NCBI RefSeq assembly: GCF_040105385.1
Contig: NZ_JBEDNQ010000006.1
Coordinates: forward strand, 62,001 to 126,000
From: Pseudonocardia nematodicida
Lineage (GTDB): Bacteria; Actinomycetota; Actinomycetes; Mycobacteriales; Pseudonocardiaceae
Reading direction: 5' to 3'
DNA length: 64,000 bases
Below are positions 16,139 through 25,117 of the stretch, piece by piece (position 1 is the stretch's first letter; each line of letters opens with the position of its first letter). A program made the position numbers and the translations under genes. A model generated the notes under the pieces. The model saw nothing but the letters and a program-made list of their open reading frames with translations, did no database searches and was not told the DNA's origin.

Positions 16139-17329
16139 TCAGGTGTTCCCGCGGCGCTCCTGCTCGCGCTCGATCGCCTCGAACAGCGCCTTGAAGTTGC
16201 CCTTGCCGAAGCCGAGCGAGCCGTGCCGCTCGATGAGCTCGAAGAACACCGTCGGCCGGTCGCCGAGGGGCTTGGTGAAGATCTGCAGCAGGTAGCCGTC
16301 CTCGTCCCGGTCGACCAGGATCCCGCGGGACCGCAGCTCCTCGATCGGCCCCCGGACCTCGCCGATGCGGGCGCGCAGCTCCGGGTCGGAGTAGTAGGCG
16401 TCCGGGGTGTGCAGGAACTCCACACCGCGCTCGCGCAGCACGTCGACGGTGCCGAGGATGTCGTTCGTGGCCAGCGCCAGGTGCTGGGCCCCCGGACCGC
16501 CATAGAACTGCAGGTACTCGTCGATCTGGGACTTCCGCTTCCCGGGCGAGGGCTCGTTGAGCGGGAACTTCACCCGGTGGTTGCCCGAGGCGACGACCTT
16601 GCTCATCAGGGCCGAGTACTCGGTGGCGATGTCGTCGCCGACGAACTCGGCCATGTTCGTGAAGCCCATGACCCGGCGGTAGAACTCCACCCACTCGTCC
16701 ATGCGGCCGAGCTCGACGTTGCCGACGACGTGGTCGAGGGCCTGGAACAGCCGGGGCCCGGTCCGCGGCGAGCGCCGCGCGACGTAGCCGGGCAGGTAGG
16801 GACCGTGGTAGCGGCTCCGGTCGACGAGGGTGTGCCGGGTCTCGCCGTAGGTGGCGATCGCGGCCGTCCGCACGGTGCCGTGCTCGTCGCCCACGTCGTG
16901 CGGCTCGACGAGCACCACCGCCCCCTCGGCCCGGGCGTGCGCGACGCAGCGGTCGACGTCGGGCACCTCCAGGGCGATGTCGACGACGCCGTCACCGTGC
17001 GCGCGGTGGTGGTCGGCGACCGGGCTGGCCGGGTCGACGGCGCCGCGCAGCTCGAAGCGGGCGGCGCCGGAGCGCAGCACGTAGGCGTGGTGGTCGCGGT
17101 TGCCGGTCTCCGGCCCGGAGTAGGCGACGAGCTCCATGCCGTAGACGGTCCGGAACAGCAGTGCGGCCTGGGTGGCGTTGCCGACCGCCCACACCACCGT
17201 GTCCCATCCGGTCACCGGGAACGGGTCACCGCTCGGGTCGTGCTCGACCAGCCCGACCAGCCGGTGCAGCTGGTCGGCGTCCAGCTCGGCGAGCCGCTCG
17301 GAGTCGGTGAGGGTCTTCTCGATGCTCAT
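16139..17329 (-). CDS. hppD: 4-hydroxyphenylpyruvate dioxygenase
   Basis: 396 residues, the normal length. The enzyme turns 4-hydroxyphenylpyruvate into homogentisate in tyrosine breakdown, using Fe(II) and O2. It consists of two VOC modules. The iron ligands in the C-terminal half are His200 (LDHVVGNVE), His283 (AQHLALAT) and Glu364 (VFFELIERHG). The C-terminal helix motif GSLGFGKGNFKALFEAIE is diagnostic of HPPD rather than hydroxymandelate synthase. No other homogentisate pathway genes are adjacent in the window. Confidence 0.95.
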   Translation of the reverse strand: MSIEKTLTDSERLAELDADQLHRLVGLVEHDPSGDPFPVTGWDTVVWAVGNATQAALLFRTVYGMELVAYSGPETGNRDHHAYVLRSGAARFELRGAVDPASPVADHHRAHGDGVVDIALEVPDVDRCVAHARAEGAVVLVEPHDVGDEHGTVRTAAIATYGETRHTLVDRSRYHGPYLPGYVARRSPRTGPRLFQALDHVVGNVELGRMDEWVEFYRRVMGFTNMAEFVGDDIATEYSALMSKVVASGNHRVKFPLNEPSPGKRKSQIDEYLQFYGGPGAQHLALATNDILGTVDVLRERGVEFLHTPDAYYSDPELRARIGEVRGPIEELRSRGILVDRDEDGYLLQIFTKPLGDRPTVFFELIERHGSLGFGKGNFKALFEAIEREQERRGNT

Positions 17330-17616
17330 CGCTGGTCTCCTTCGACGCTCCCGGCCCGGCATGGCCGTACACCGAGGACACCGCGTGGGGGCCGATCCGG
17401 GCAACCGTCACGGCATCTGCTGGTCGATCCGCCCACCTCCTCCCCGATCGGGGTGGCGCGAGCAGGCCGGATCGACCAGGGGACCGGGGGTGCCGGACAT
17501 CCGGACGTAGGCTCGACCCGGCATCCCGGCCACTGGTGGCCCCGCGGCACGCCGGGACGGATAGTGGAGGGCGGACCGCACGCGGTCCGCAGGCACGGAC
17601 ATCGGAGGGAGCACGC

Positions 17617-18087
17617 GTGGACGCCGCCGTTCGCACGCCCGCGAGCGCCGTCGGCGTGCCCGTCTCCGCCGCGGTGCACACCTTCCCCAAGACCTGCGGC
17701 CCCGCGACGACCGTCCGGTCGGCCCGGGAGTTCTTCGCGAACGACCACGTGCACGCCCTGCTCGTCGTGAACGGCACGGTGCTCGTCGCCGTCGTCGAGC
17801 GGGACGACCTCGACGGCGCCGCCGACGACGCCCCGGTCGCCCCGCTCGGACGCCTCGGCGACCGGGTGGCCCACCCGGACGACGACCTGCGCGCCACCTG
17901 GGACGCGATGGCCGGGGCCGGCCGGCGGCGGGTGGCCGTCGTCGACGCCGGCGGCCTGCTCACCGGCCTGCTGTGCCTCAAGCGCTCCGGGCGCGGCTTC
18001 TGCTCCGACGACGGCGTCCGGGCCCGGGCCGAGGAACGCGCCCTGGGCGACGGAACGGCCGAGCCCGGCTGCGCCACGACACCCTGA
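17617..18087 (+). CDS. CBS-domain-like small protein
   Basis: 156 residues from GTG 17617 with GGAGGGA upstream. Two CBS-like halves can be seen: TVRSAREFFANDHVHALLVVNGTVLVAVVERDDL, and a second with RRRVAVVDAGGLLTGLLCLKRSG. A pair of CBS modules normally binds adenosyl nucleotides, but the protein has no fused enzyme domain. Its role is unknown. The 287-bp gap between it and hppD is divergent promoter space with no further ORF. Confidence 0.7.
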   Translation: MDAAVRTPASAVGVPVSAAVHTFPKTCGPATTVRSAREFFANDHVHALLVVNGTVLVAVVERDDLDGAADDAPVAPLGRLGDRVAHPDDDLRATWDAMAGAGRRRVAVVDAGGLLTGLLCLKRSGRGFCSDDGVRARAEERALGDGTAEPGCATTP

Positions 18088-18143
18088 CGCCCCACCGGCG
18101 GGCCCACCTGCACTGGACCGCCCGGCCGCCTCCCGGCAGTATT

Positions 18144-18158
18144 GTTTCCAGTTGAAAC
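18144..18158. promoter_or_regulatory. inverted repeat upstream of the antiporter gene
   Basis: GTTTC-CAGTT-GAAAC lies 18 nt before the antiporter GTG start, in a locally AT-richer stretch. It could be an operator or part of the promoter. No regulator is adjacent to support a specific assignment. Confidence 0.3.
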
Positions 18159-18175
18159 GATCGTGAGGGTGGTCG

Positions 18176-19774
18176 GTGCAGAACGCCCACGTTCTCCAGG
18201 TTCTCGTGACCGTGCTGGTCGCGGTGCTCGGGCTGACCCGGCTGGCCCGCGTCCTGCGGCTACCCGCCCCCGTCGTACTGCTGGTCGGCGGGGTCCCGCT
18301 GGCGTTCCTGCCGTGGACCGCGGACGTCACGTTGCCGCCCGAGGTCGTGCTGCTGCTCTTCCTGCCCGCGCTGCTGTACTGGGAGTCGTTGACGACCTCG
18401 CTGCGCGAGATCCGGTCCAACCTGCGCGTGGTGTTCCTGACCTCGGTCGTGCTGGTCCTGGTGACGGCCGGGACGGTCGCCGTCGTCGGGCACGCGTTGG
18501 GCCTGTCCTGGCCGGTGGCATGGGTGCTCGGCGCGGTCGTCGCGCCGACCGACGCCACCGCCGTCTCCGCCGTCGCACGCGGGATGCCCCGCCGGCAGCT
18601 GACCACGCTGCGCGCCGAGTCGCTGGTCAACGACGGCACGGCGCTGGTCGTCTTCGCGATCGCGGTCTCGGCCGCCACCGGGGCCGAGCAGTTCACCTGG
18701 GTGGGGGCCAGCACCCGGTTCGTGCTGTCCTACCTCGGCGGGGCGCTGGCCGGCCTGGTCGTGGCGTGGCTGGCGGTCCACGCACGCCGGATCGTGCGCG
18801 AACCGGTCCTGGAGAACACCGTCAGCGTGCTCACCCCGTTCGCCGCGTTCCTGCTGGCGGAGGAGATCGGCGGGTCCGGGGTGCTCGCCGTCGTGGTCAC
18901 CGGGATCGCGCTGTCCCAGGTCGGCCCGCGGTCGGTGTCGGCGCGGACCCGGCTGCAGGCCCGCGCGTTCTGGCAGGTCACCACGTTCCTGCTGAACGGC
19001 GCGCTGTTCCTGCTCGTCGGCATGCAGCTGCGGCCCGCGCTGGCCGGGCTGCAGAGCCACACGTTCGGCGACGCCGTGCGCGACGCGCTGCTGGTGGCAC
19101 TGACGGTGGTCGGCACCCGGCTCGTCTGGTCGTACACCACGCCGTACCTGATCCGGGCCGTCGACCGGCGCCCGCAGCAACGGCTGCGCCGGGTCGGCGC
19201 CCGGCAGCGGCTGGTGACGGCGTGGTCCGGGTTCCGCGGGGGCGTCTCGCTGGCCGCGGCACTCGCCGTCCCCACCGTGGTCGTCGGCGGCTCGCCGTTC
19301 CCCGGCCGGGATCTGATCATCGTCGTGACGTTCGGGGTCATCCTGGTCACGATGCTGTTCCAGGCCACGACGCTACCCGCGGTGCTGCGCTTCGCCCGGC
19401 TGCCCGAGGACACCGCCCAGGCCGGCGAGGAGGCGCTCGCGCACCGGGTGGCCGCGGAGGCGGGGCTCGCGGCGTTGCCGGCGACCGCCTCCCGGCTCGG
19501 CGTCGCGCCGGAGGCCGCCGCGCACGTCCGGGCCGACTACGAGGAGCGGCTGCACGCGCTCGCCGACCCCGGCTCCCCGGAGGCCCCCGAGGAACCCGAG
19601 CGGGTCGCGCAGGCCGACTACAAGCGGCTGCGGCACGCGTTGCTGGCCGAGAAGCGGTCGGCGGTCGTCACGTTGCGCGACGAGGGCCGGATCGACGACA
19701 TCGTCCTGCGCCGCGTCCAGGCCGGCCTCGACGCGGAAGAGGTCCGGCTCGCCGGCCCGGTGGACGACGACTGA
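18176..19774 (+). CDS. Na+/H+ antiporter, CPA1 family
   Basis: 532 residues, GTG start. About 12 membrane helices occupy residues 1-410. CPA1 motifs include FLPALLYWESLTTSLREIR, GAVVAPTDATAVSAVARG (with the ion-binding Asp), and RAESLVNDGTALVVF (ND motif, the likely Na+/H+ exchange Asp). GFRGGVSLAAALAVP is the conserved RGGVSLA-like segment. The last 120 residues form a charged cytoplasmic helical tail. Its function is pH and sodium homeostasis. It is a single gene, with a GntR gene facing it. Confidence 0.92.
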   Translation: MQNAHVLQVLVTVLVAVLGLTRLARVLRLPAPVVLLVGGVPLAFLPWTADVTLPPEVVLLLFLPALLYWESLTTSLREIRSNLRVVFLTSVVLVLVTAGTVAVVGHALGLSWPVAWVLGAVVAPTDATAVSAVARGMPRRQLTTLRAESLVNDGTALVVFAIAVSAATGAEQFTWVGASTRFVLSYLGGALAGLVVAWLAVHARRIVREPVLENTVSVLTPFAAFLLAEEIGGSGVLAVVVTGIALSQVGPRSVSARTRLQARAFWQVTTFLLNGALFLLVGMQLRPALAGLQSHTFGDAVRDALLVALTVVGTRLVWSYTTPYLIRAVDRRPQQRLRRVGARQRLVTAWSGFRGGVSLAAALAVPTVVVGGSPFPGRDLIIVVTFGVILVTMLFQATTLPAVLRFARLPEDTAQAGEEALAHRVAAEAGLAALPATASRLGVAPEAAAHVRADYEERLHALADPGSPEAPEEPERVAQADYKRLRHALLAEKRSAVVTLRDEGRIDDIVLRRVQAGLDAEEVRLAGPVDDD

Positions 19775-19787
19775 GCGTGCGGCCGCG

Positions 19788-20579
19788 TCAGCCGGTCTTC
19801 CAGGCCCCGGGGCGGTCGTAGATCTCCCGCAGGTCGAGCAGGTGGCCGCGCATCGCCTCCTCGGCCTCGGCCGCCTCGCCCCGGGCGATGTGCTCAGTGA
19901 TCGTTCCGTGGCACGCGTCGACCTCCGCCCACCGCTCGGCCTCCACCACGGCCCGGTCCAGCCGGGTGCGCAGCACGTCGCCGACCGGCTGGCCCATCAT
20001 CGTCAGCATCAGGTTCCCGGTGGCCATGAGCACCGTCGTGTGGAAGTCCATGTGCTCGACGAACCCGCTCGGGTCCCGCGGGTCGCGGGCCGGGGCCGCC
20101 GCGCGGCGCAGGGCCTCGACGGTCTCCGGCTCCGCCCGTTGCGCGGCGAGCCGCGCGGCGGCGGGCTCGAGCAGCAGCCGTGCCTCGAGCAGGTCGGCCA
20201 TCGCCAGGCTGGGCGTGGCGACCAGCACCCCCAGCGCCCCGCCGACGTCCTCGACGAGCCGGGCGGGATCGGGCGCGGCGACGAACGACCCACCCTGCAC
20301 GCCCCGACGCGTCTCGATCAGGTGCTGGCTCGCCAGCACCCGCAGGGCCTCGCGGACCGTCGAGCGGCTGACGCCGAACATCCCGGTCAGCTCGCTCTCG
20401 GACGGCAGCCGCGCCCCCGCCGCCAGGGCTCCGCGCATGATCTGCGAGCGCAGCTCGTCCGCGACCTGCCGGTAGGCCGGCCGCACCCGCTGGACCTTCA
20501 GGCGCGCGGTCGGCGCCCGCCGTGGCACCGGCGACGCGAGCTCGGTACCGGTCGGCGGCCTGTCGGCGCTCGGGCTCAT
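19788..20579 (-). CDS. GntR family regulator, FadR/FCD subfamily (probable regulator of the CoA locus)
   Basis: 263 residues. The winged helix is YRQVADELRSQIMRGALAAGARLPSESELTGMFGVSRSTVREALRVLASQHLIE. The all-helical FCD effector domain follows, with metal or acid-binding residues in HMDFHTTVLMATGN and the His of CHGTITEHIARGE. FCD regulators usually respond to carboxylic acids. It is transcribed away from the MaoC/CoA-transferase genes, and palindromes of the TGTC-N-GACA type, typical for this subfamily, are found at both ends of that cluster. Confidence 0.9.
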   Translation of the reverse strand: MSPSADRPPTGTELASPVPRRAPTARLKVQRVRPAYRQVADELRSQIMRGALAAGARLPSESELTGMFGVSRSTVREALRVLASQHLIETRRGVQGGSFVAAPDPARLVEDVGGALGVLVATPSLAMADLLEARLLLEPAAARLAAQRAEPETVEALRRAAAPARDPRDPSGFVEHMDFHTTVLMATGNLMLTMMGQPVGDVLRTRLDRAVVEAERWAEVDACHGTITEHIARGEAAEAEEAMRGHLLDLREIYDRPGAWKTG

Positions 20580-20728
20580 GGTCACACTCCGCTGCTCTGA
20601 CTGGGCCCGCCCGCCAGACGACCTCGGGCGCACCGTCGGGGTGACGATACCGGCCGCGACGCCACCGGAGGCGCCGCGAGCCGTAAACATCAGACTCATC
20701 CGGGGCCGCGACCGACCGTGCCGACCTC

Positions 20729-20758
20729 TTGCCTTCCTAAGTGTCAGACATTTACCGT
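20729..20758 (+). promoter_or_regulatory. promoter with embedded FadR-type operator for the MaoC operon
   Basis: Operator AAGTGTC-A-GACATTT (20739-20753) is a near-perfect palindrome (one G:T-type mismatch in 7-bp arms). It lies between a possible -35, TTGCCT (20729-20734), and a possible -10, TACCGT (20753-20758), with an 18-nt spacer. Binding there would block RNA polymerase, consistent with repression relieved by the pathway substrate. Confidence 0.55.
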
Positions 20759-20798
20759 CGAGGAGTCGGTTCACACGGCGGACGAAGGAGTCGGGCAC

Positions 20799-21323
20799 GT
20801 GACGATCAAGCCGGGATGGCAGGGACGGTTCTTCGAGGACTTCGAGGTCGGTGACGTCTACCAGCACCCGCTGGGACGCACGATCACCGAGACGGACAAC
20901 ACCTGGTTCACCCTGCTGACGATGAACACCAACCAGGCGCACTTCAACGCGCAGGTGGGTGCGGACTCGGAGTTCGGCCGGATGCTGGTCGTCTCCCCGC
21001 TGACGATCTCGATCGCGATGGGCCAGTCGGTCACCGACACCACGCAGAACGCGTTCGCGAACCTCGGGCTGGACGACCTGAAGCTCACCGCCCCGGTGTT
21101 CGCCGGGGACACGATCTGGTCGGAGTCGATCGTGCTGTCCACGCGGGAGTCGAAGTCCCGCCCGACGGCCGGGATCGTCACCATCCGGACCCGCACGCTG
21201 AACCAGGACGCGGTCGAGGTGCTGAGCTTCCGGCGGACCTTCTACGTGCACAAGCGCGAGGTGGGCGGGGCGTCGTCGCTGTTCCCGCAGGCCGCGGAGC
21301 CGCTGACGCTGGAGGACGCGTGA
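20799..21323 (+). CDS. MaoC family hydratase (itaconyl-CoA hydratase-like)
   Basis: 174 residues from GTG 20799, with GAAGGAG 8 nt upstream. It has a hot-dog fold hydratase: FFEDFEVGDVYQHPLGRTITETDNTWFTLLTMNTNQAHFN carries the catalytic Asp and His (D..N..H pattern). GRMLVVSPLTISIAMGQSV follows. The gene set around it matches the P. aeruginosa itaconate locus, in which the MaoC enzyme Ich hydrates itaconyl-CoA to citramalyl-CoA. That substrate is inferred from context. It is the first gene of the operon. Confidence 0.85.
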   Translation: MTIKPGWQGRFFEDFEVGDVYQHPLGRTITETDNTWFTLLTMNTNQAHFNAQVGADSEFGRMLVVSPLTISIAMGQSVTDTTQNAFANLGLDDLKLTAPVFAGDTIWSESIVLSTRESKSRPTAGIVTIRTRTLNQDAVEVLSFRRTFYVHKREVGGASSLFPQAAEPLTLEDA

Positions 21324-22531
21324 CCCGGCGTCCGCTGAAGGACGTCCGGATCGTCTCCCTGGAGCAGTACGGCGCGGGCCCGTTCGGGTCCATGCACCTC
21401 GCCGAGCTGGGCGCGGAGATCATCAAGATCGAGGATCCCTCGGTCGGCGGGGACGTGGGCCGGATGATCCCGCCCTACACCGCGCCGGGGGACTCGCTGT
21501 TCTTCCAGTCCTTCAACCGGGACAAGGTCTCGATCACCCTGGACGTCCGTTCGGAGAGCGGCCGGGAGGTGTTCCACGACCTGGTCCGGACCGCCGACGC
21601 GGTGTTCTCGAACCTGCGCGCCGACGTCCCGGCGAAGCTCGGCATCCGCTACGACGACCTCAAGGAGGTCAACCCGCAGATCGTCTGCTGCTCGCTGACC
21701 GGGTTCGGGATGACCGGGCCGCGCTCGGCCGAGCCGGGCTACGACTACGTGCTGCAGGCGCTGGGCGGGTGGATGTCGCTGACCGGTGAGCCGGGCGGCG
21801 CGCCGCAGAAGACCGGGCCGAGCCTGGTCGACTACTGCGGCGGCTACGTCGCCGCGATCTCGCTGCTGGGCGCGATCCACGGGGCACGGCGCGACGGGGT
21901 GGGCACCGACTGCGACCTCTCGCTCTACGACACCGCGATCAGCCTGCTCGCCTACCCGGGGACCTGGCACATGACGGCCGGGTACACCCCGGCCCGCACC
22001 CGGCAGTCCGCGCACCCGTCGCTGGTGCCGTTCCAGGCCTTCGAGGCGTCCGACGGCTGGCTGGTCGTGGGGTGTGCGAAGGAGAAGTTCTGGCAGCGGC
22101 TCACCGTCGTGCTGGACCGCCCGGACCTGGCCGAGGACCCGCGGTTCGCGACCTTCGCCGACCGGGACGTCCACCGCGACGAGCTGCTGCCGGAGCTGGA
22201 GGCGCTGTTCCGGACCCGCACGGTCGCCGAGTGGCTCGCCCCGCTGTACGCGGCGTCGGTGCCGTGCGCGCCGGTCCGGGACGTCGCGGGGGCGCTGACC
22301 GACCCGCACACCGTCGAGCGCGATCTCGTCGCCGAGACCCCGCACGACGACTTCGGCCCGGTCCGCACGCTGCGCAGCGCCGTGCGGGTCGGCCCGCCGG
22401 GTGCCGACCGCGCCCCGACCCGGCCGGCCCCGGCGATGGGCGCCGACACCGTCCGAGTCCTGCGCGAGCTGGGCTACGACGACGCCAGGATCACCGCGCT
22501 CCGCGACGCCGGAGCGCTCGGAAAGGACTGA
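21320..22531 (+). CDS. class III (CaiB/BaiF) CoA-transferase
   Basis: 403 residues. The GTG start overlaps the MaoC stop by 4 nt (GTGA). Family features are SLEQYGAGPFGSMHLAELGAEIIKIEDPSVGGD at the N-terminus, SFNRDKVSITLDVRSE, and the region GTDCDLSLYDTAISLLAY with the probable catalytic Asp204 that forms the acyl-aspartyl intermediate. It would activate a dicarboxylate by moving CoA from succinyl-CoA or acetyl-CoA. In the P. aeruginosa itaconate locus the corresponding enzyme is Ict, also of this class. Confidence 0.9.
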   Translation: MTRRPLKDVRIVSLEQYGAGPFGSMHLAELGAEIIKIEDPSVGGDVGRMIPPYTAPGDSLFFQSFNRDKVSITLDVRSESGREVFHDLVRTADAVFSNLRADVPAKLGIRYDDLKEVNPQIVCCSLTGFGMTGPRSAEPGYDYVLQALGGWMSLTGEPGGAPQKTGPSLVDYCGGYVAAISLLGAIHGARRDGVGTDCDLSLYDTAISLLAYPGTWHMTAGYTPARTRQSAHPSLVPFQAFEASDGWLVVGCAKEKFWQRLTVVLDRPDLAEDPRFATFADRDVHRDELLPELEALFRTRTVAEWLAPLYAASVPCAPVRDVAGALTDPHTVERDLVAETPHDDFGPVRTLRSAVRVGPPGADRAPTRPAPAMGADTVRVLRELGYDDARITALRDAGALGKD

Positions 22532-22532
22532 C

Positions 22533-23696
22533 ATGGACTTCCGGTTCACCGACGAGCAGCGCCTCTTCCGCGAGACGCTGCGGGCCTTCGTCGACAAGGA
22601 GATCGTCCCGGTCGCCCGGGACTGGGAGCAGTCCGGCCGCTACCCCACCGAGATCGTCGAGGGGATGAGGCAGCTCGGGCTGTTCGGCCTCGCCGTCCCC
22701 GAGGAGTACGGCGGCCTGGCCGCCGACACCGTCTCGTTCGCGCTCACCTTCGAGGAGATCTCGCGGGGCTGGATGGGCATCGCGGGCATCCTGGGCAGCC
22801 ACTCGGTGTCCTGCTTCCTGCTCGCCCAGCACGGCACCGAGGAGCAGAAGCAGCGCTACCTGCCCGAGCTGGCGACCGGCGCCCGCCGGACCGGGATCGC
22901 GCTGACCGAACCCGGCGCGGGCACCGACCTGCAGGGCATCCGCACCACCGCACGCCGCGACGGCGACGACTACGTCATCGACGGCACCAAGATGTGGATC
23001 ACCAACGCCCGGCACGCGGACCCGCTGCCGGTGCTGGTCAAGACCGACCCCTCGGCGTCGCCCGCACACAAGGGCATGAGCATCCTGCTCGTCGAGGCGG
23101 GCACGCCCGGCTTCGAGGTCACCGCCGACATCGGCAAGCTCGGCTACAAGGGCACCGAGTCCTGCGAGGTCGTGCTCGACGGCGTGCGCGTCCCGGCGTC
23201 GGCGCTGCTCGGCGGGGTCGAGGGCCGGGGCCTGCAGCAGGCGCTGTCGTCGCTGGAGACCGGGCGGATCAACATCGCCGCCCGCAGCGTCGGGATCGCC
23301 CAGCGCGCCTACGACGAGGCGCTGTCCTACGCCCGCAGCCGGGAGGCGTTCGGGCAGCCGATCGGCGAGTTCCAGGCGGTGCAGCAGCGGCTCGCGCAGA
23401 CCGCGGTGCGACTGCAGGCCGCCCGGCTGATGACCTACTGGGCGGCGTCGCGGATGGACGACGGCGTCCGGATGGACACCGAGTCCGGGATGGCGAAGAT
23501 CTTCGCCTCGGAACAGGCGATGGAGTGCGCGGCCGACGCGATGCGCATCCACGGCGGCTACGGCTACTCCACCGAGTTCGAGGTCGAGCGGCTCTACCGC
23601 GACGCCCCGCTGATGTCGATCGGCGAGGGCACCAACGACGTGCTGCGCGGCGTCGTCGCCAAGGCACTGCTGTCCGGCAAGTCCACCGTCTCCTGA
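22533..23696 (+). CDS. acyl-CoA dehydrogenase
   Basis: 387 residues, the standard size for FAD-dependent acyl-CoA dehydrogenases. It contains the signatures GIALTEPGAGTDLQGIRTTARRDGDDYVIDGTKMWITNA and, near the C-terminus, MRIHGGYGYSTEFEVERLYRDAPLMSIGEGTNDVLR, the region of the catalytic Glu and FAD contacts. The start is one base after the CoA-transferase stop. A dehydrogenase of this type is also present in itaconate loci, and it may extend the range to methylsuccinate or similar acids. The exact substrate is unknown. Confidence 0.92.
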   Translation: MDFRFTDEQRLFRETLRAFVDKEIVPVARDWEQSGRYPTEIVEGMRQLGLFGLAVPEEYGGLAADTVSFALTFEEISRGWMGIAGILGSHSVSCFLLAQHGTEEQKQRYLPELATGARRTGIALTEPGAGTDLQGIRTTARRDGDDYVIDGTKMWITNARHADPLPVLVKTDPSASPAHKGMSILLVEAGTPGFEVTADIGKLGYKGTESCEVVLDGVRVPASALLGGVEGRGLQQALSSLETGRINIAARSVGIAQRAYDEALSYARSREAFGQPIGEFQAVQQRLAQTAVRLQAARLMTYWAASRMDDGVRMDTESGMAKIFASEQAMECAADAMRIHGGYGYSTEFEVERLYRDAPLMSIGEGTNDVLRGVVAKALLSGKSTVS

Positions 23697-23725
23697 CGCC
23701 GACCACACCGACCCGGAGGTCACCG

Positions 23726-25117
23726 ATGACCACCATCCCGGCCCCACCGACCACCTCGCTCGCCGCGACGGTCGGCGAGTTCGCCGCCCGCGCCACCCTC
23801 GACGACGTCCCGCCCGAGGTCCTCGAGCGGGCCCGCCACCTCGTGCTGGATGCCGTCGGCCTGGCGTTCGCCTCCACCGCCTACGAGTTCCCGGGCGTCG
23901 CGCTGAAAGCGCTGTCGGCCTTCGGCGGTGCCGGCGAGCAGCCGGTGCTCGGACTGCCCAACCGGCTGCCCGCCCGGGACGCGGCCGTGCTCAACGGCGT
24001 GCTGATCCACGGCATGGACTTCGACGACACGCACATCCCGGCCGTCACGCACGTCACGGCCGCCGCGCTGCCCGCGGCGCTCGCCGCGGCGGTCTCCTCC
24101 GGCGCGGACACCCGGACCCTCCTGCTGGCCTACGTCCTCGGCGTCGAGGTGTCGGCCCGGGTCGGCATCGGCGGCGCCGGCGGGTTCCACGACGTCGGCT
24201 TCCACCCCACCGCCGTCGCCGGGGCGTTCGGCGCCGCGGTCGCCGCCGGGAAGGTGTCCGGTCTGGACGCGGCCGGGCTGACCACCGCGCAGGGCGTCGT
24301 CGGGTCGATGAGCGCCGGGCTGCTGGAGTTCCTCGCCGACGGGGCGTGGACCAAGCGGCTGCACCCGGGCTGGGCCGCGAACTGCGGGCTGACCGCCGCC
24401 GGGTTCGCCGCGGCCGGCTGGAGCGGGCCGGGCGCGGTCTACGAGGGACGGTTCGGCCTCTACAACTCCCACCTCGCCGGGCGCGACACCCGGCCGGACG
24501 CCGTCGCCGACGGGCTGGGCGAGACCTGGGAGCTGATGCGGACCGCGGTCAAGCCCTACCCGATCTGCCACTTCATCCACGCCTTCGCCGACGCCGCGCT
24601 GCTGCTCCGCCCGGAGATCGGCGACTCGGAGATCACCGGGGTCCGCTGCGCGATCCACCCGGTGCCGGGGAAGGTCGTGTGCGAGCCGCCGGAGGCGAAG
24701 TGGGCGCCCCGCGACGAGTACGACGCGAAGTTCAGCCTGCCCTACGTCGTCGCCACCACGCTGCTGCGCGGCCGGTTCGGCCTGGCCGAGCTGGCCGACG
24801 ACGCGCTCGCCGACCGGGCGGCGCTGGACCTCGCCCAGAAGGTGCACGTCACCGAGGACGCCGACAGCGCGTTCCCGGCGGCCTACTCGGGCGCGATCGA
24901 GATCGAGCTCGCCGACGGCCGGGTGCTGCGGCACCGCGAGCAGGTCAACCGCGGCCACGACGAACGTCCACTGTCGAACGACGAGATCGCCGCCAAGTTC
25001 GCCGGGACGATCGGCACGGTGGCGTCCCCCGCCGTCGCCGACCGGGTGCGGGCCGCGGTGCTCGGGCTCGGCGACGACACCCCCGCCGCCGCGTTCGCCG
25101 AGGCGTGCCGTGGCTGA
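23726..25117 (+). CDS. MmgE/PrpD family protein
   Basis: 463 residues. The family includes 2-methylcitrate dehydratase (PrpD) and cis-aconitate decarboxylase. Visible motifs are VLDAVGLAFASTAYEFPG, GVLIHGMDFDDTHIPAVTHVTAAALPAALA (active-site Asp/His region), LEFLADGAWTKRLHPGWAANCGLTAA and VKPYPICHFIHAFADAA. In P. aeruginosa a homolog sits in the same operon as the itaconate genes. It may decarboxylate, dehydrate or isomerise a tricarboxylate feeding the pathway. GGAGG precedes the ATG. Confidence 0.88.
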   Translation: MTTIPAPPTTSLAATVGEFAARATLDDVPPEVLERARHLVLDAVGLAFASTAYEFPGVALKALSAFGGAGEQPVLGLPNRLPARDAAVLNGVLIHGMDFDDTHIPAVTHVTAAALPAALAAAVSSGADTRTLLLAYVLGVEVSARVGIGGAGGFHDVGFHPTAVAGAFGAAVAAGKVSGLDAAGLTTAQGVVGSMSAGLLEFLADGAWTKRLHPGWAANCGLTAAGFAAAGWSGPGAVYEGRFGLYNSHLAGRDTRPDAVADGLGETWELMRTAVKPYPICHFIHAFADAALLLRPEIGDSEITGVRCAIHPVPGKVVCEPPEAKWAPRDEYDAKFSLPYVVATTLLRGRFGLAELADDALADRAALDLAQKVHVTEDADSAFPAAYSGAIEIELADGRVLRHREQVNRGHDERPLSNDEIAAKFAGTIGTVASPAVADRVRAAVLGLGDDTPAAAFAEACRG